Assembly (NCBI GenBank): GCA_030035585.1
Contig: CM057463.1
Location: forward strand, 142,384,736-142,448,735
Direction of reading: 5' to 3'
DNA length: 64,000 bases
Source of the DNA: Dugong dugon
Lineage: Eukaryota; Chordata; Mammalia; Sirenia; Dugongidae
Part shown: piece after piece, positions 37,461-48,540 of the stretch
Position numbering within the stretch: position 1 is the first letter of the stretch
Layout of the letters: the number at the start of each line of letters is the position of its first letter
Notes under the pieces: generated by a model
What the model was told of the DNA's origin: nothing
The model's input: only the letters and a program-made list of their open reading frames with translations
Database searches by the model: none
Program-made: the position numbers and the translations under genes

Positions 37461-38137
37461 TGTCATGGTTACGATTGTATGTCAACCTGGCTAAGTCATG
37501 ATTCTCAGTGTTTTGGCAGTTGTATAATGTTGTGATCACTTCCCTGTTGAAATTTGATAGGTGATCACCCCCATGATGGAATCTGCTGAGTGGTACCAGC
37601 AGGAGCAGGGCCTGTGGTGGCTCACTGCCCCCTCAGCCTTCACCTCTCCACCCTCCTCTGGCTACTTCCCTCCTGCTCGCCTTGCCAAAGTTTTTGGCTT
37701 GTTCTGGATCCAGCAGCTGCCTCTTATCATCTCACCTAGGTTCTTGGGACTTGAGCTAGCAGCTTACCTGTTGATCTTGAGATTCGTTGATCTTCACAGA
37801 CTGCCAAGCAAGAGTCCTGCTCCCCGACCTACTGATCTTGGGTTCGCCAGGCCCTGCAGCTATATAAATCAGGAGAAACCTTGTAGTCTTGCCTGCCTAT
37901 CTTGAAATTCATTGACCTTCACAGCCTGTGAGTGGGAGCCCTGCTCTCTAACCTTCTGATCTTGGGTTTGCCAGCTTCTGCAGCTGCATGAATTGGGAGA
38001 GGCTTCTACTCTGATCCATGGACTTGGGACGTTCTAGCCTCTACAATTGCATGAGCTGTTTCTTTGATATGAATCTCTGTATATACATATTTATACCCTT
38101 TACTGGTTTTGCTTCCTAGAGAACCCAGCATAAGACA
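37461..38137 (+). mobile_element. Second LTR-like element, nested
   Basis: From 'tgtcatggttacgattgt' to 'cagcataagaca', about 677 bp with TG...CA ends and a GC-rich middle. The flanking 5-mers 'gatgc' and 'gaccc' match weakly, so the TSD is uncertain. It looks like an ERVL-type LTR but I cannot name the family. The 114-codon open frame at 37,561-37,905 inside shows no domain. Confidence 0.55.
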
Positions 38138-38349
38138 GACCCCAAGCCACATAAAGATCCCACAGGAGCAGAAGCTTAAAAGAGACAAGGATCTTCCTTT
38201 TAAGCCAACAGAGAGAGAAAGCTTTTTCCTATAACCAGCACCCTGAGTTCAGACTCCTAGTCTCCTAAATTGTGAGAAAATAAATTTCTGTTTGTTAAAG
38301 CCAACCACTTGTGGTATTTCTGTTACAGCCACACTAGATAACTGAGACA

Positions 38350-39385
38350 TAAAAACAGGGACAAAGCCTTATACTTATTTGTGAGCATTCTCTGCAGAAT
38401 GTCTAGCAGGGTTTATTTTAGCAAATAGCTGTGTTACATTAAGAATCAAGCTAAATTTGATTTTGAAACAGAAGTCTCAGTGCTCTTTCCCCTCACCTTA
38501 TCCCAAGCATCACTAGTAAGATAGGTTTAATGATAATGGAGTCATATCTATATGGAAAAAATATTAATAATATTAAATTTCTATTTGCTGTCTTAACTGG
38601 ACAGATACTGTTCTTGCCCTCATAGACATAAAACAGCAGAGAAATTTTCTAAATACTTATCAGTTATAGTTGTTAGCTAGACTAGGAGCAGTTAGGGCAG
38701 TGGTTAAGAGCATACCTACTCACCATGCAAATTTCTGCACCTCAGTTTTCTCTTTCAAAGACCTCTGCTCAGATGGGTATTTGGGTTTCCATTTGGATCT
38801 CAGTGTGGAAGAAAAACTGCTCTCTCTTTACAGAAGAGAAAAAGCTAGAACAAGTTACAAAACCTTTTCCTACACAGATATATGAGACTTCAGGAAGAGA
38901 AAAAGGAACAGATTACAATTCTCTTTGTGAATAGAAAGGTACATTCCTAGCTGGATATGTTTGGGTTCCTGTGGAAGTAAAGCCTGAAACGAGGACTTGG
39001 CAACAGGTAGTTGACTTGGGGAGTGGCCTGAGAAAGCAGGGGTGAGGGAGTGGGGAGAATGAGACAGGGAAGAAGGAAGAGTCAGTATAAGGGTATATTA
39101 GAGGCTTGATTCCACAGGACCTCAGAAAAGCATGCAGCTTGCTTCCCCACATTGTCCATATAAGAACAGGAGACTGGACTTTTGTCCATTGGATCCCACC
39201 TCAAATTGGTCAAGGATTGCCACCTCTACCACCACCACCACTCCTTGCCCCCAACACATTAACTCCCCTGCACCTCTGGGCACAAGAGCTGATCAGGGTC
39301 CCTTGACTTTAGAGAAAGCTCAGAGACAGAAAAACAGAGAAACTCTTGGCTAAGCTGATCATCTCAAACATGTTATAATGTACCC
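38350..39385. other. Unrecognised sequence
   Basis: About 1 kb. Short open frames (70-79 codons) overlap on both strands and have no motifs. A CCA/CCT-rich patch occurs near 39,220-39,245. Confidence 0.4.
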
Positions 39386-39505
39386 ACCAGTTGTTGTCAA
39401 GTCTACTCTGACTCATGGTGATCCCGTGTGTGTCAGAGTAGAACTCTGCTCCATAGGCTTATTTTTCAGAGGTAGATTTCCAGGCCTTTCTTTTGAGATG
39501 CCTAT
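39386..39505 (-). mobile_element. AfroSINE type 2, partial, minus strand
   Basis: 'gttgttgtcaagtctactctgactcatgg' type tail-side text (near 39,390) to 'ccaggcctttcttttgagatgcc' (39,480-39,502). The tRNA-like head is missing and the sequence passes straight into an RTE fragment, either by truncation or by insertion into the RTE end. Confidence 0.8.
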
Positions 39506-40318
39506 TGTTGTTAGGTGCCATCAAGTCAGTTCTGACTCGTTAGCGACCCTACGTACAACAGAACGAAACACTGCCAAGTCCTATGCTATCCTCTCAACCA
39601 TTGTTATGTTTGAACGCATTGTTGGAAACACTGTGTCAATTCATGTCATTGAGGGTCTTCCTCTTTTTCACTGACCCTGTACTTTACTGAGCTTGATGCC
39701 CTTCTCCAGGGACTGGTCCCTTCTGATAACATGTCCAAAGTTTGTGAGACAAAGTCTTACCAACTGTTATGGATTGAATTGTGTCCCCCAAAAAATGTGT
39801 GCATCAATTTGGCTAGGCCGTGATTCCCAGTGTTGTGTGGTTGTCCTCCATTTTGTGATTGTAATTTTATGTTAAAGAGGATTAGAGTGGGATTGTAGCA
39901 CCACCCTTACTCAGGATCCCTGATCCAACGTAATGGGAGTCTCCCTGGGGTGTGGCCTGCACCGCCTTTTATCTCTCAAGCGATAAAAGGAAAGGGAAGC
40001 AAGCAGAGAGTTGGGGACCTCATACCATTAAGAAAGCAGTGCTGGGAGCAGAGCGCATCCTTTGGACCGAGGTCCCTGCTCAGAGAAGCTCCTAGTCTGG
40101 GGGAACACCGAAGAGAAGAAGGCTGACGGAGAGAAAAAGGCTTCCCCTGGAGCTGACGCCCTGAATTTGGACTTTTAGCCTACTTTGACTGTGAGAAAAT
40201 AAACTTGTCTTTGTTAAAACCGTCCACTTGTGGTATTTCTGTTATAGCAGCACTAGATGACTAAGACACCATCCTTGCTTCTAATGAGCATTCTGGTTGT
40301 ACTTCTTCCAAGACAGGT
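39506..40318 (-). mobile_element. RTE/BovB-type LINE 3' fragment, minus strand, split by an LTR
   Basis: The 3' terminus 'gttgttaggtgccatcaag' at 39,510 leads back into the RTE 3' region to 39,764 and resumes after the LTR at 40,269 ('ccatccttgcttctaa'), ending about 40,318. The same segment occurs uninterrupted at 43,475-43,745. It contains only the far C-terminal coding portion, with stops. Confidence 0.85.
39760..40273 (+). mobile_element. Solo LTR (MaLR-like, ~504 bp) inside the RTE fragment
   Basis: LTR body 39,765-40,268, from 'tgttatggattgaattgtg' to 'agatgactaagaca'. TSD 'ccaac' (39,760-39,764) against 'ccatc' (40,269-40,273), one mismatch. Compared with the copies at 27.2 and 55.2 kb, the left half differs ('gttaaagaggattagagtgg'), so it is a sister subfamily. 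Polyadenylation-like 'aaaataaacttg' is near 40,196. Confidence 0.88.
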
Positions 40319-40332
40319 GTCTATGGGTGAAC

Positions 40333-40602
40333 TTAAACTAAGGCTTTGAAATGGTTCATTCCAGTTTGAATCCCTGCTGAGAATTTGCATTTCCATCCCA
40401 GATATACTGAATCAGAATCTACATTTTAACAAGATTTCTAGGTGATTCTTATGTATAATAGATTTTGAGAAGCACTGCTCTACTAGTGGTTCTCAGAACT
40501 GGTCCCTAACAGCAGCATTAGCATCACCTGGGAACTTGTTGGGAATGCAAATTCTCAGCAGGGGGTTGAAGCAGAATGAACCAGTTCAAAGCCCTAACTT
40601 AA
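40333..40602. mobile_element. hAT MITE sequence arranged as an inverted repeat
   Basis: Contains typical hAT-Charlie blocks: 'actgaatcagaatctacatttt' type text (about 40,408), 'ttttgagaagcactg', then 'gtggttctcagaactggtcc' and 'agcatcacctgggaacttg'. The outer parts, 40,333-40,394 and 40,542-40,602, are inverted copies of one another at roughly 80 % identity. Confidence 0.65.
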
Positions 40603-40656
40603 ACCTTCAACTGGTTAGCAGTCCAATGCATTAACCGTTTGCACCACCCAGGGACT
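40603..40656 (-). mobile_element. AfroSINE type 2 head fragment, minus strand
   Basis: 'ggttagcagtccaatgcattaacc' type text and 'tttgcaccacccaggga' are the reverse complement of the tRNA-like head of the type 2 AfroSINE (compare 46,295-46,342). Body and tail are absent. Confidence 0.7.
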
Positions 40657-42279
40657 AATTATAAAAATAAAAAGATTTTTATAATTTGTTGTTGAAATTA
40701 CTATCACTTTTGATATTGTAACTTTTGTTTCATATTTTTTAACTGATTTCCCTTTTAAGTCTTAAATTTTTTAAGGTTTTAAGTATTTTAGCCAACTGGA
40801 TAAAATAGCCCTGAAGCCTCCTTAAAGACTGTTTAATAGGAACAAGCAGCAATAGCTCTACTCAAAACCCTACCATGTAAATAGTTGCAGACAGATACTG
40901 AGAATTCAAATTCTTTGAAATTGGTATTACAAGCCCTGACACCAGGCATCAACCATCCCCAGTGCAAACAGGCATGGAACAAGAAGAGTGTTGAGGAAGA
41001 AGAAAATGATCCAAGAAACAGAATAACAAAAGTAAAATAGAATAGAGAGCAGACCAGGAAAGAGAAATTTCTATCAATTTCTCCTAGTGAAGACTCAGCA
41101 ATTTCCTGGTAAAGTGAAATTATAGATTAATATCAGAAACACAGAAGCTTAATATAATCATTATAATCCGTTTAACTGTTTCATTATCTGCAAAATTCTG
41201 ATTCGAAAATGTGAGTTTAGCTTTTGCAGTTAATCTTTGGATTTTCTTTATAAAGGCCAAATCAAGAGCCCTTCCAGGCATTGATAAAATTGACAATTGT
41301 AAAAGTCTATTATCCAGAGTAAACGAACAAGGTAAGTTACACCTCACAAAATACTGCCTTTACAAGGCTGTTTGTATGCCTGCCTCTATCCCATAATATG
41401 CTCATATTGAGGACCTTGCACTCTTTTCTCCATTCTCCTGTTTACAGGTATCTCCAACATCGTTTCTCACACTCTGTCACCCCCTAGTAGAACTAGAGAG
41501 AATCATTAACTGTCTTTAAATAAATAAATCATCAATGGTACCTGGCCAGGAACAGGCCACACTGAGTTGCAAAAGAAGCTTGGTTGTGTAAACGTATCTG
41601 CAATTCAGGTATCTGCCCCTGAGATTTTGATTAAAGTTTCTATTCAAAACTGTTTTGTATTTCATCTCTCCATGGACCTGGAACACTTACAGTAGAGAGG
41701 CTCTCATCTGAAACAATAGAAGACTGTTAAAGTGGAGAATTGTTTTTTAAAAATCATTGCATGCACGAACTTAAAAGACGTAAACGTACATTCATTCACC
41801 AATCTTTTGATATTGGGCCAAGTTTTTTCTTATTTTGCACACAAATAACACAGGATCTACCATGTTAAGCTTCATTTTTCTTTAAATACTAGTGAGAACA
41901 TAAAAGATGGAGAGAAGCAATCTGAGAGCAGAATCCTTCTGTTTTGTTTTTATTTTTATTTTTATTTATTTATTTTTTTACTGTATTTCTCCCATATCTG
42001 TGGCAATTGTCTCACTTGCACCTATCTGACAATAATCAAGGACTCGGAGGCAACTGTGTTCTAAACTTTTGCCTGTAGTGTTTCTTTTTATTTCTACCAA
42101 TTCGATATAATCAGCTTTTTCAAAATTCAGTTAAAGCTCACTTGCTCAATAGCGGTTCCTCTCCCCTGCTGTGCTCTCTTTCAATGTATTTGCACCCTGT
42201 GGCTCTGCAATTCACTGACCATTTGCTTTTTATCTGTTCCTGCTTTCCATGGGCATGTTTTATTTTACAGTCCTGTTGT
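40657..42279. other. Unrecognised AT-rich sequence with a T/A simple repeat
   Basis: About 1.6 kb. A (TTTTA)n-type stretch lies at about 41,944-41,980. No open frame above 75 codons and no recognised repeat. Confidence 0.45.
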
Positions 42280-42405
42280 TAGTTGTGGATGAGTCCTTTC
42301 CAACTCATGGTGACCCCATGGTGCAGAGTAGAACTGTGCTCCATAGCGTTGTCAAAGCTGTAAACTTTCAGGAGCAGATCGGCAGGGACTCCACAGAAAG
42401 TCCTA
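42280..42405 (-). mobile_element. AfroSINE variant, truncated, minus strand
   Basis: 'ccaactcatggtgacccca', 'agagtagaactgtgctcc' and 'gtaaactttcaggagcagatc' follow the AfroSINE body in reverse, with a variant middle ('gctgtaaactttc') unlike types 1 and 2. The head is missing. A third AfroSINE subtype is likely. Confidence 0.7.
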
Positions 42406-42435
42406 CCAGATAGCTATGGACATGTACCACCAGGA

Positions 42436-42682
42436 CAGTGTTTCTCACACTGTTGGTGATGATCCCCTTTGTAAGGATGTTGGTTTAGTGGGTCCAATTG
42501 GATTTTTTTTAAAGAAATTAAAACAGAAAAGAAAATTAGAGTGAGAATGTAACCCAAATCATAAGTAATTAATTCAATTTTTTTTTAGCTTGATATGTCT
42601 GTGTGTGATTATATGAACTGGACCACAATGTAAAGTGTATTTCTAAATATGGGTCACAGTTAGAAAAGTTGAAAAGTCACTG
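42436..42682. mobile_element. hAT-type MITE with terminal inverted repeats
   Basis: Begins 'cagtgtttctcacactg' and ends 'aaagttgaaaagtcactg': imperfect ~16-bp terminal inverted repeats of hAT-Charlie type, 247 bp apart, with an AT-rich core. No transposase coding sequence. Confidence 0.7.
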
Positions 42683-42789
42683 ATGCAGGCTAGTGTTACG
42701 CAGATAGTTAGCCAGCAAATGCTTGCTGATGGCCTTAAACAAAAATGATTACTAAATGTAAAAATGTAATCTCTTCACTGGTGTTGCCT

Positions 42790-43001
42790 ATACAGTATTA
42801 ACTCATAACTCCTAGTGACCCTAAAAGACAGAGTAGAACTGCCTCATAGAGTTTCCAAGGGGTACCTGGTGGATTCTAACTGCTGACCTTTTGGTCAGCA
42901 GCCGTAGCTCTTAACCACTATGCCACTAGGGTCGCTATGAGTCAGAATTGACTTGACTGTAACAGGTTTGTTTGTTTGCTTGTTTTTTAATACAGTATTA
43001 A
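42790..43001. mobile_element. AfroSINE with internal inversion between perfect TSDs
   Basis: The 12-bp direct repeat 'atacagtattaa' lies at 42,790-42,801 and 42,990-43,001. Between them, 42,802-42,925 is a nearly complete type 1 AfroSINE in minus orientation, from the 3' body to the tRNA-like head ('aaccactatgccac'). Positions 42,926-42,989 are the plus-oriented AfroSINE 3' end ('agggtcgctatgagtcag') with a TG-rich tail. One TSD pair encloses both, so it is a single insertion with an inverted 5' part. Confidence 0.85.
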
Positions 43002-43004
43002 AAC

Positions 43005-43110
43005 TTCCAACACATATTTATTGAATATTTATTTGTGCCAGCCACTACAGATAAAATAGTGGAAAGGACTTGGTCCCTTTCTTCATGGAGCCTACAAGAG
43101 TAAGGGGAGG
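43005..43110 (+). mobile_element. Old LINE 3' end (L1ME/L2-like)
   Basis: 'acacatatttattgaata', 'gtgccagccactacag' and 'cttcatggagcctaca' form a widespread ancient mammalian repeat, here diverged. A second copy is at 49,095-49,290. The family is not assigned with certainty. Confidence 0.5.
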
Positions 43111-43244
43111 AAGACAGCTAAAGAAGAAATTTTTATTCAGTATAATATGGCATAAGTCAGGAAGCCACAAGAGCACAGAGAAGGTGCTTCCTTCTCCAAG
43201 GATTGGTTTTAACTCCCCCAGGATTTAACTGACATAAATCCTTA
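43111..43244. other. Unrecognised sequence
   Basis: About 130 bp between two repeats; nothing was recognised. Confidence 0.35.
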
Positions 43245-43460
43245 GAGGAGTCTTTGGGTGGTACAAATGGTTAACACACTTGGCTGCTAACAAGAAGGCT
43301 GGAGGTTTGCGTTCACCCAGAGACAACTCAGAGGAAAGGCTTGCTGGTCTAACTCCAAAAAACCAGTCACTGAAAACTGTATGGAGCACAGTTCTACTCT
43401 GAAACACATGGGGTCACCAAGAGTCAAAATCGACTCAACCACAATTGTGTTTTTGTTTTT
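43245..43460 (+). mobile_element. AfroSINE type 2, plus strand
   Basis: Head 'ggagtctttgggtggtac', 'aatggttaacacacttggctg', body 'atggagcacagttctactctg', end 'aaaatcgactcaaccacaa' and a T-rich tail to 43,460. Almost full length. The minus-strand open frame here is chance. Confidence 0.88.
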
Positions 43461-43474
43461 ATTTTTTAATCCTT

Positions 43475-44201
43475 GTTGTTGTTAGCTGAGACCCTATGTA
43501 CAACAGAACAAAACACTGTCCAGTCCTGCACCACCCTCATGATCGTTGTTATGCTTTAGCCCATTGTTGCAGCCACTCTGTCAATCCATCTCGTAGAGAG
43601 TCTTCCGCTTTTTCACTGACCCTCTACTTTACCAAGCATGATGTCCTTCTCCAGGGACTGATCCCTCTTGATAACCTGTACAAAGTATGTGAGAAAAAGT
43701 CTTGCCATCCTTGCTTCTAAGGAGCATTCTGGCTGTACTTCTTCCAACACAGATTTGTTCGTTCCTTTGGCAGTCCATGGTATATTCAATATTCTTCACC
43801 AACACCACAATTCAAAGGCGTCAATTCTTCCTCAGTCTTCCTTATTCATTACTCAACTTTCACATGCATATGAGGTGATTAAAAACGTCATGGCTTGGGT
43901 CAGGCCACCTTAGTCCTCAAGGTGACATCTTTGCTTTTCAACACTTTAAAGAGGTCTGTTGCAGCAGATCTGCCCAATGCAATGCATCTTTTGATTTCTT
44001 GACTGCTGCTTCCATGGGTGTTGATTGTGGATCCAAGTAAAATGAAATCCTTGACGACTTCTATCTTTTCTCTGTTTATTGGTTCAGTTGTGAGGATCTT
44101 TGTTTTCTTTAGGTTGAGTTGTAATCCATACTGAAGGCTGTGGTCTTTGATCTTCATCAGTAAGTGCTTCAAGTACTCTTCACTTTCAGCAAGCAAAGTT
44201 T
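43475..44201 (-). mobile_element. RTE/BovB-type LINE 3' region, minus strand
   Basis: About 0.73 kb, from the 3' terminus 'cttgttgttgttagctgag' back into the C-terminal coding region. It is 5'-truncated at about 44,201. It overlaps in content with 39,506-40,318 and with the start of the RTE at 54.7 kb. Confidence 0.85.
43900..44196 (-). pseudogene. RTE ORF2-like fragment after the RT domain
   Basis: Open for 98 codons, with 'DHSLQYGLQLNLKKTKIL' and 'GSTINTHGSSSQEIKRCIALGRSAATDLFKVLKSKDVTLRTK': the region following the Asp-Asp box in RTE-clade reverse transcriptases. It is a truncated relic; the catalytic domain lies upstream and is missing. Confidence 0.75.
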
Positions 44202-44664
44202 GCTGAGAACACCCTAATCTATAAACTAGTCAGATTTTTGGCACATGTATATACCACAGGTATAAAGCCAACATTCTGTGTGAACAAAATCACGTAATGC
44301 TACACAATGGAAACTCATTTGGACTAACTAGTCTGTCAATCAGGTTTCAAGTGCTTAAAGGTTTCAGGGGGCCACTTACTCATCTGTGCTCACTTTTCTC
44401 TGAGACTTAACGAAGAAACACAGCCCGCCACTCCCACCATCAGGAAATAGTTGTATGGTATTACGTATACTCTCTGTCTCAAGTCAGTACCCAGGAAACA
44501 GACTAAGGTTTGCATTTCAGATGTGTATTGGGAAGTGGTCTCTGGCACAACATCTATGAGGGGAGAAAGAAGCAGAATTGAGTAAACTAAAAGTTTGAAC
44601 TGTGAAGAGTTCAAAGGAGGCCTCAGCCAGTCTCAGTAGGAGCTCTAGAGCTGGGATGACCTTC
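44202..44664. other. Unrecognised sequence
   Basis: About 460 bp with no recognised repeat or gene. Confidence 0.4.
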
Positions 44665-46032
44665 AGAAATACCCCACATTCAAAATGGTTGCACCATTTT
44701 GCATTTGATACAGCACTTCCTTAAAAAGCTAGAAACAGAAATACCAAATGATCCAGCAATCCTGCTCCTAGTAATATATCCTAGAGAAATAAGAGCCATC
44801 ACACAAATAGACATGTGCACCCCCGTGTTCATTGCAACATTATTCACAATAGCAAAAAGATGGAAGCGATCTTCATGCCCATCAATAGATGAATGGTTAA
44901 ACAAACTATGGTACATAGACACAATGGAATACTAAGCAACGATAAAGAACAATGAATCTGCAAAGCATCTCACAACATGGATGAATCTGGAGGGTATTAT
45001 GCTGAGTGAAATAAGTCAATCACAAAGGACAAATATTGTATGAGACCACTACCGTAAAAACTCATGAAAAGGTTTACACAAAAAGAAACAATCTTTGATG
45101 GTTATGAGGGAGGGGTGGGGTGGGGAGGGAAAACCACTAAGTAGACAATGGATAAGTGGTAACTTTGGTGAAGGGTAAGACAGCACACAGTACTGGGGAA
45201 GCCAGCACAGCTTGACCAAGGCAAGGTCATGGAAGCTCCATAGACACATCCAAACTCCCTGAGGAGCCGAATTACTAGGCTGAGGACTGGGGACTTGGTC
45301 TCCAGGAACAGCTAGCTCAAATGGCATAACATAGTTTATAAGGAAAATGTTCTACATCTTACTTTGGTGAGTAGTGTCTGGGGTCTTAAAAGCTTGCTAG
45401 TGGCCAGCTAAGATACTTCAGTGGTCTCACCCCATCTGGAGCAAGGGAAAATGAAGAAAACCAAAGACACAAGGGAAAGAATAGTCCAAAGGACTAATGG
45501 ACCACAAGTAGCAGAACCTCCACCAGACCTAGTCCAGCACAACTAGATGGTGCCCAGCTACCACCACTGACTGCTCTGAAAGGGATCACAATAGAGGGTC
45601 CTGGACAGAGCTGGAGAAAAGTGTAGAACAAAATTCTAACTTATACAAAAAAAGAAAAAAGACAAAACATACTGGTCTGACAGAGACTAGAGAAACCCCA
45701 AGAATACGGCCCCCAGACACCCCTTTAGCTCAGTACTGAAGTCACTCCTGAGGTTCACCCTTCAGCCAAGGATTAGATAGGCCCATAAAACAAAATGATA
45801 CTAAATGGTCACACCAGCCCAGGGGCAAGGACAAGAAGGCAGGAGGGGACAGGAAGGCTGGTAAAGGGCAAGCCAAGTTTGAGAAGAGGAGAGGGTTGAC
45901 ATGTCGTGGGGTTGTTAACCAATATCATAAAACAGTATGTGTATTAATGAGAAACTAGTTTGCTCTGTGAACCCTCACCTAAAATACAATAAATAAAATA
46001 AAATTTTTTTTTAAAAAAAAGAAGTACTCCAC
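44665..46032 (+). mobile_element. 5'-truncated L1, plus strand
   Basis: ORF2 C-terminal block (about 44,683-45,060) and a 0.95 kb 3'UTR of the 'tacaataaa' type shared with copy A, ending in A/T-rich sequence at 46,019. Flanks 'agaaataccccac' (44,665-44,677) and 'agaagtactccac' (46,020-46,032) are a probable TSD with two mismatches. Confidence 0.85.
44699..44935 (+). pseudogene. L1 ORF2 C-terminal fragment
   Basis: 78 readable codons with 'NDPAILLLVIYPREIRAITQ' and 'SIDEWLNKLWYIDTMEY', the C-terminal block of ORF2p also seen in the other L1 copies here. It is truncated and has no catalytic residues. Confidence 0.8.
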
Positions 46033-46135
46033 CAGGCAAGAGTCTTGGTCTATATATACCCCTGTCACTATCAATCAGTCATTAAATGTGGGCTGCTCCC
46101 AGGGAGAGGGTGTAACCGTGGTTGATGATTCTTTA

Positions 46136-46342
46136 AACCAAAACCACTTGCCATCAAGTTGACTGATTCATGGTGACCTCATGTGTGTCATAGTAGAACT
46201 GTGCTTCATGGGTTCTCAACAGCTGATTTTTCTAGAGTAGATACCAGACCATTCTTCCAAAGTACCTTGGGGTGAACTCAAACCTTCAACCCTTTGGTTA
46301 GGAGCAGAGCATGTCAATTTTTTACACCACCCAGGGACTCCT
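46136..46342 (-). mobile_element. AfroSINE type 2, minus strand
   Basis: 'aaaaccacttgccatcaagttg', 'tagtagaactgtgcttcatgg', and head side 'tttacaccacccagggactcc' at about 46,320-46,341. Nearly full length, moderately diverged. Confidence 0.85.
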
Positions 46343-48002
46343 TAACCCAAGGGCAAGTCCCTGAGAGTGATGCAGCTGTGAGTTGTCAGAAACAAACCCT
46401 CTGTACAGCTAGGGGTATAAAGGCCTTTTGCCTGAAGAGGGGTCTGGGTGGTACACTATAGGATCCACTATACTCTCCCTATAGAGTATTTGTTTTCAAT
46501 AACCACTTTGATGTCTACCAAACATATGTTGATATGACCTGGAATCAAAGTAGACAAAAAAGGTCAAGTCTTCTTCAAATCCCTACCTGAGAATTCTGAG
46601 TCGAATAATAATTAGTGAGAAAAATGTTACAGCCCCCTATGAAAAGACAACAGGTCTTTCTCATCTCTATAACTGAATTTTTTGTTAATTTAAGCTTAAT
46701 AAAAATTCTGCATAAACATTTTTATTTTAATATTGTACCATATAGTCATGATCCTGAGAGCATAGGACAGGTGACCTGTAACCCTCTCATAGAAATATCT
46801 TGGCTATTCTCCCTGCCAGGAACTCACTATAGGATACAGTCAATTTGTGGAGTAACAAGTAAAAATCCTGCAGTAAGAACTTGAAATGTTCCAGCAAAGA
46901 GTTAAAAATACATTGCCGAAGTTTACGACTCTGCCTTGCTTACTCACCCAAACTGAGATTTCAGACACTTTCATGTGGGTAGACTCAATACATTCCTTTA
47001 AAAGAAACTTTGAATTCATTCAAGTACTTTGACAAGTTAAACCTCAAAGTTCTGCATCATATAACATAGGAGAAATTATCTCATACTGGGAATTTTTAAG
47101 GGAAATTTTTTCTATTTCATTGTATAAATCTCAAAGAAGCTCAGTGTGGCTCCAGTGTCCCATCTAACTCTACATGGTTCTGCATTTTCATCAAAGATAA
47201 GCTGCTACAAAACGCATCTCCAGGTAGTTGGATGAATTGATCTAGTTGATGAGGACATTCAGTATTCCTCACTACAGACACCAACACCCATCGAAGGCAA
47301 TTTTTATTTTAGTACACTAAGATAAAGTAGCACTGATACTTCCTGACAATAATTAGCCACCAGGTTTGACTATGATGACTCTGAGTTTCAGAGAATGAAA
47401 GTGTATTCCTAGCATAAAATAGGACAACTGATTGCTATAAATTAAAAAAAAATATATCCAAATGTTTTCTGGAAGGGACTACATTGCAGCTGTTTCAGAG
47501 GATGAATGTGAGTTGGTCAGGCTGGGGAAATGTTCCAAGTAGAGGAAACCAAAGAAAGGGAGGGAGGATAATCTGTTCAGGTAATGGCAACTAGTTCTAC
47601 ATGACTGGATTGGGGAGGAGACATTGGGAGCGAAGAAACTGGAGAGGTTTGCAAGGTGCAAGATCATCAAGAATTTTATATTCTTTGTAGAGTTTAGGTT
47701 TCACCCTTTCAAACTAAGTCGTTGAATTTGTTTTAATTTAATGTGATCAAATATGCATTTTAGAACAATCTGGGATTAGAGGAAAGATGATGTTTTTTGT
47801 ATTTACTAGTATCATGATACCAGTTTTGAGAAGTTAATAGTCAAGGATTTATAAGAGATTATCGAGTTTAGTCCTTAGGAAGCGTCTACGTTCAAGTCAG
47901 TAGCTGATGACATACTGATGAATGCTCTTGATGATAACAGCTGAACATAGCTGTGATCAGTACTAAAACAATTGTTCATAAATCTAGTTCATTTCTTTTG
48001 AA
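46343..48002. other. Unrecognised, apparently single-copy sequence
   Basis: About 1.66 kb. The longest open frame (46,615-46,884 plus, 89 codons) shows no domain or repeat signature. No gene is supported. Confidence 0.45.
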
Positions 48003-48540
48003 ATTTATATTGAAAAACTAAAACATGCAATTTGTTGTGCAAAACAACCAGAAGAGTCACAGAGGAAATGATTGACAAATTTAATTTTCCAAAATTTAAG
48101 AGTCAATATATCAAAAGCCATATATAAATTTGAAGACAAACAAACTGAGACAAAATAGTTGAAAAATATACAAAATATAAGAGTTGTCATTCTTACTATA
48201 TGAGAAACTTTTACAACTAAATATAAATATACTGGTAGTAAAAAGGTCAAAGAATATTAATTCAAATAAAAATACAAAAGGCCAATGATAATGAAAATGT
48301 TTAATCTCATCAGTGATAAAAAATAAAATTTTTTTTAACCTATCAAATTTAAAAACTTTAAAAATAATAATCTAGTGAGATTGAAATAGGAAACTCTCAA
48401 AAACTGGTGGTGGCTTTATGAACTGATAGCAATCAGGAAAGCAATTGGGCAGTATATATCGAGAGTCTTCAAAATGTTTATTGCCTTTCACATTCTTCCA
48501 TGAATCCAAGGGAAGAAATCAGAGATACGGCACAAGGATC
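48003..48540 (+). mobile_element. Old L1 (L1M/HAL1-like) ORF2 C-terminal fragment
   Basis: The order of blocks matches an old L1 ORF2 end: 'aaaaatacaaaaggccaatg' (about 48,269), 'ttaatctcatcagtgat', 'tttttttaacctatcaaat', then 'aaactggtggtggc' and 'gcaattgggcagtatatatc'. It is highly diverged, non-coding and has uncertain ends. Confidence 0.6.

Larger units (their letters stand above)
37199..38349 (+). mobile_element. MaLR-like LTR with a SINE fragment and a second LTR inserted
   Basis: Outer LTR: 37,199-37,460 (from 'tgttatggattgaattgtg') plus 38,138-38,349 (to 'actgagaca'), related to the family at 53,962. A 3' AfroSINE remnant lies at 37,252-37,309 and a second LTR-like element at 37,461-38,137. 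Flanking 5-mers 'caaaa' and 'taaaa' match at four of five positions. Confidence 0.75.

Noticed and set aside
37561..37905. 114-codon open frame considered as coding
   Set aside because: It lies wholly inside an LTR-like element and has no recognised domain.
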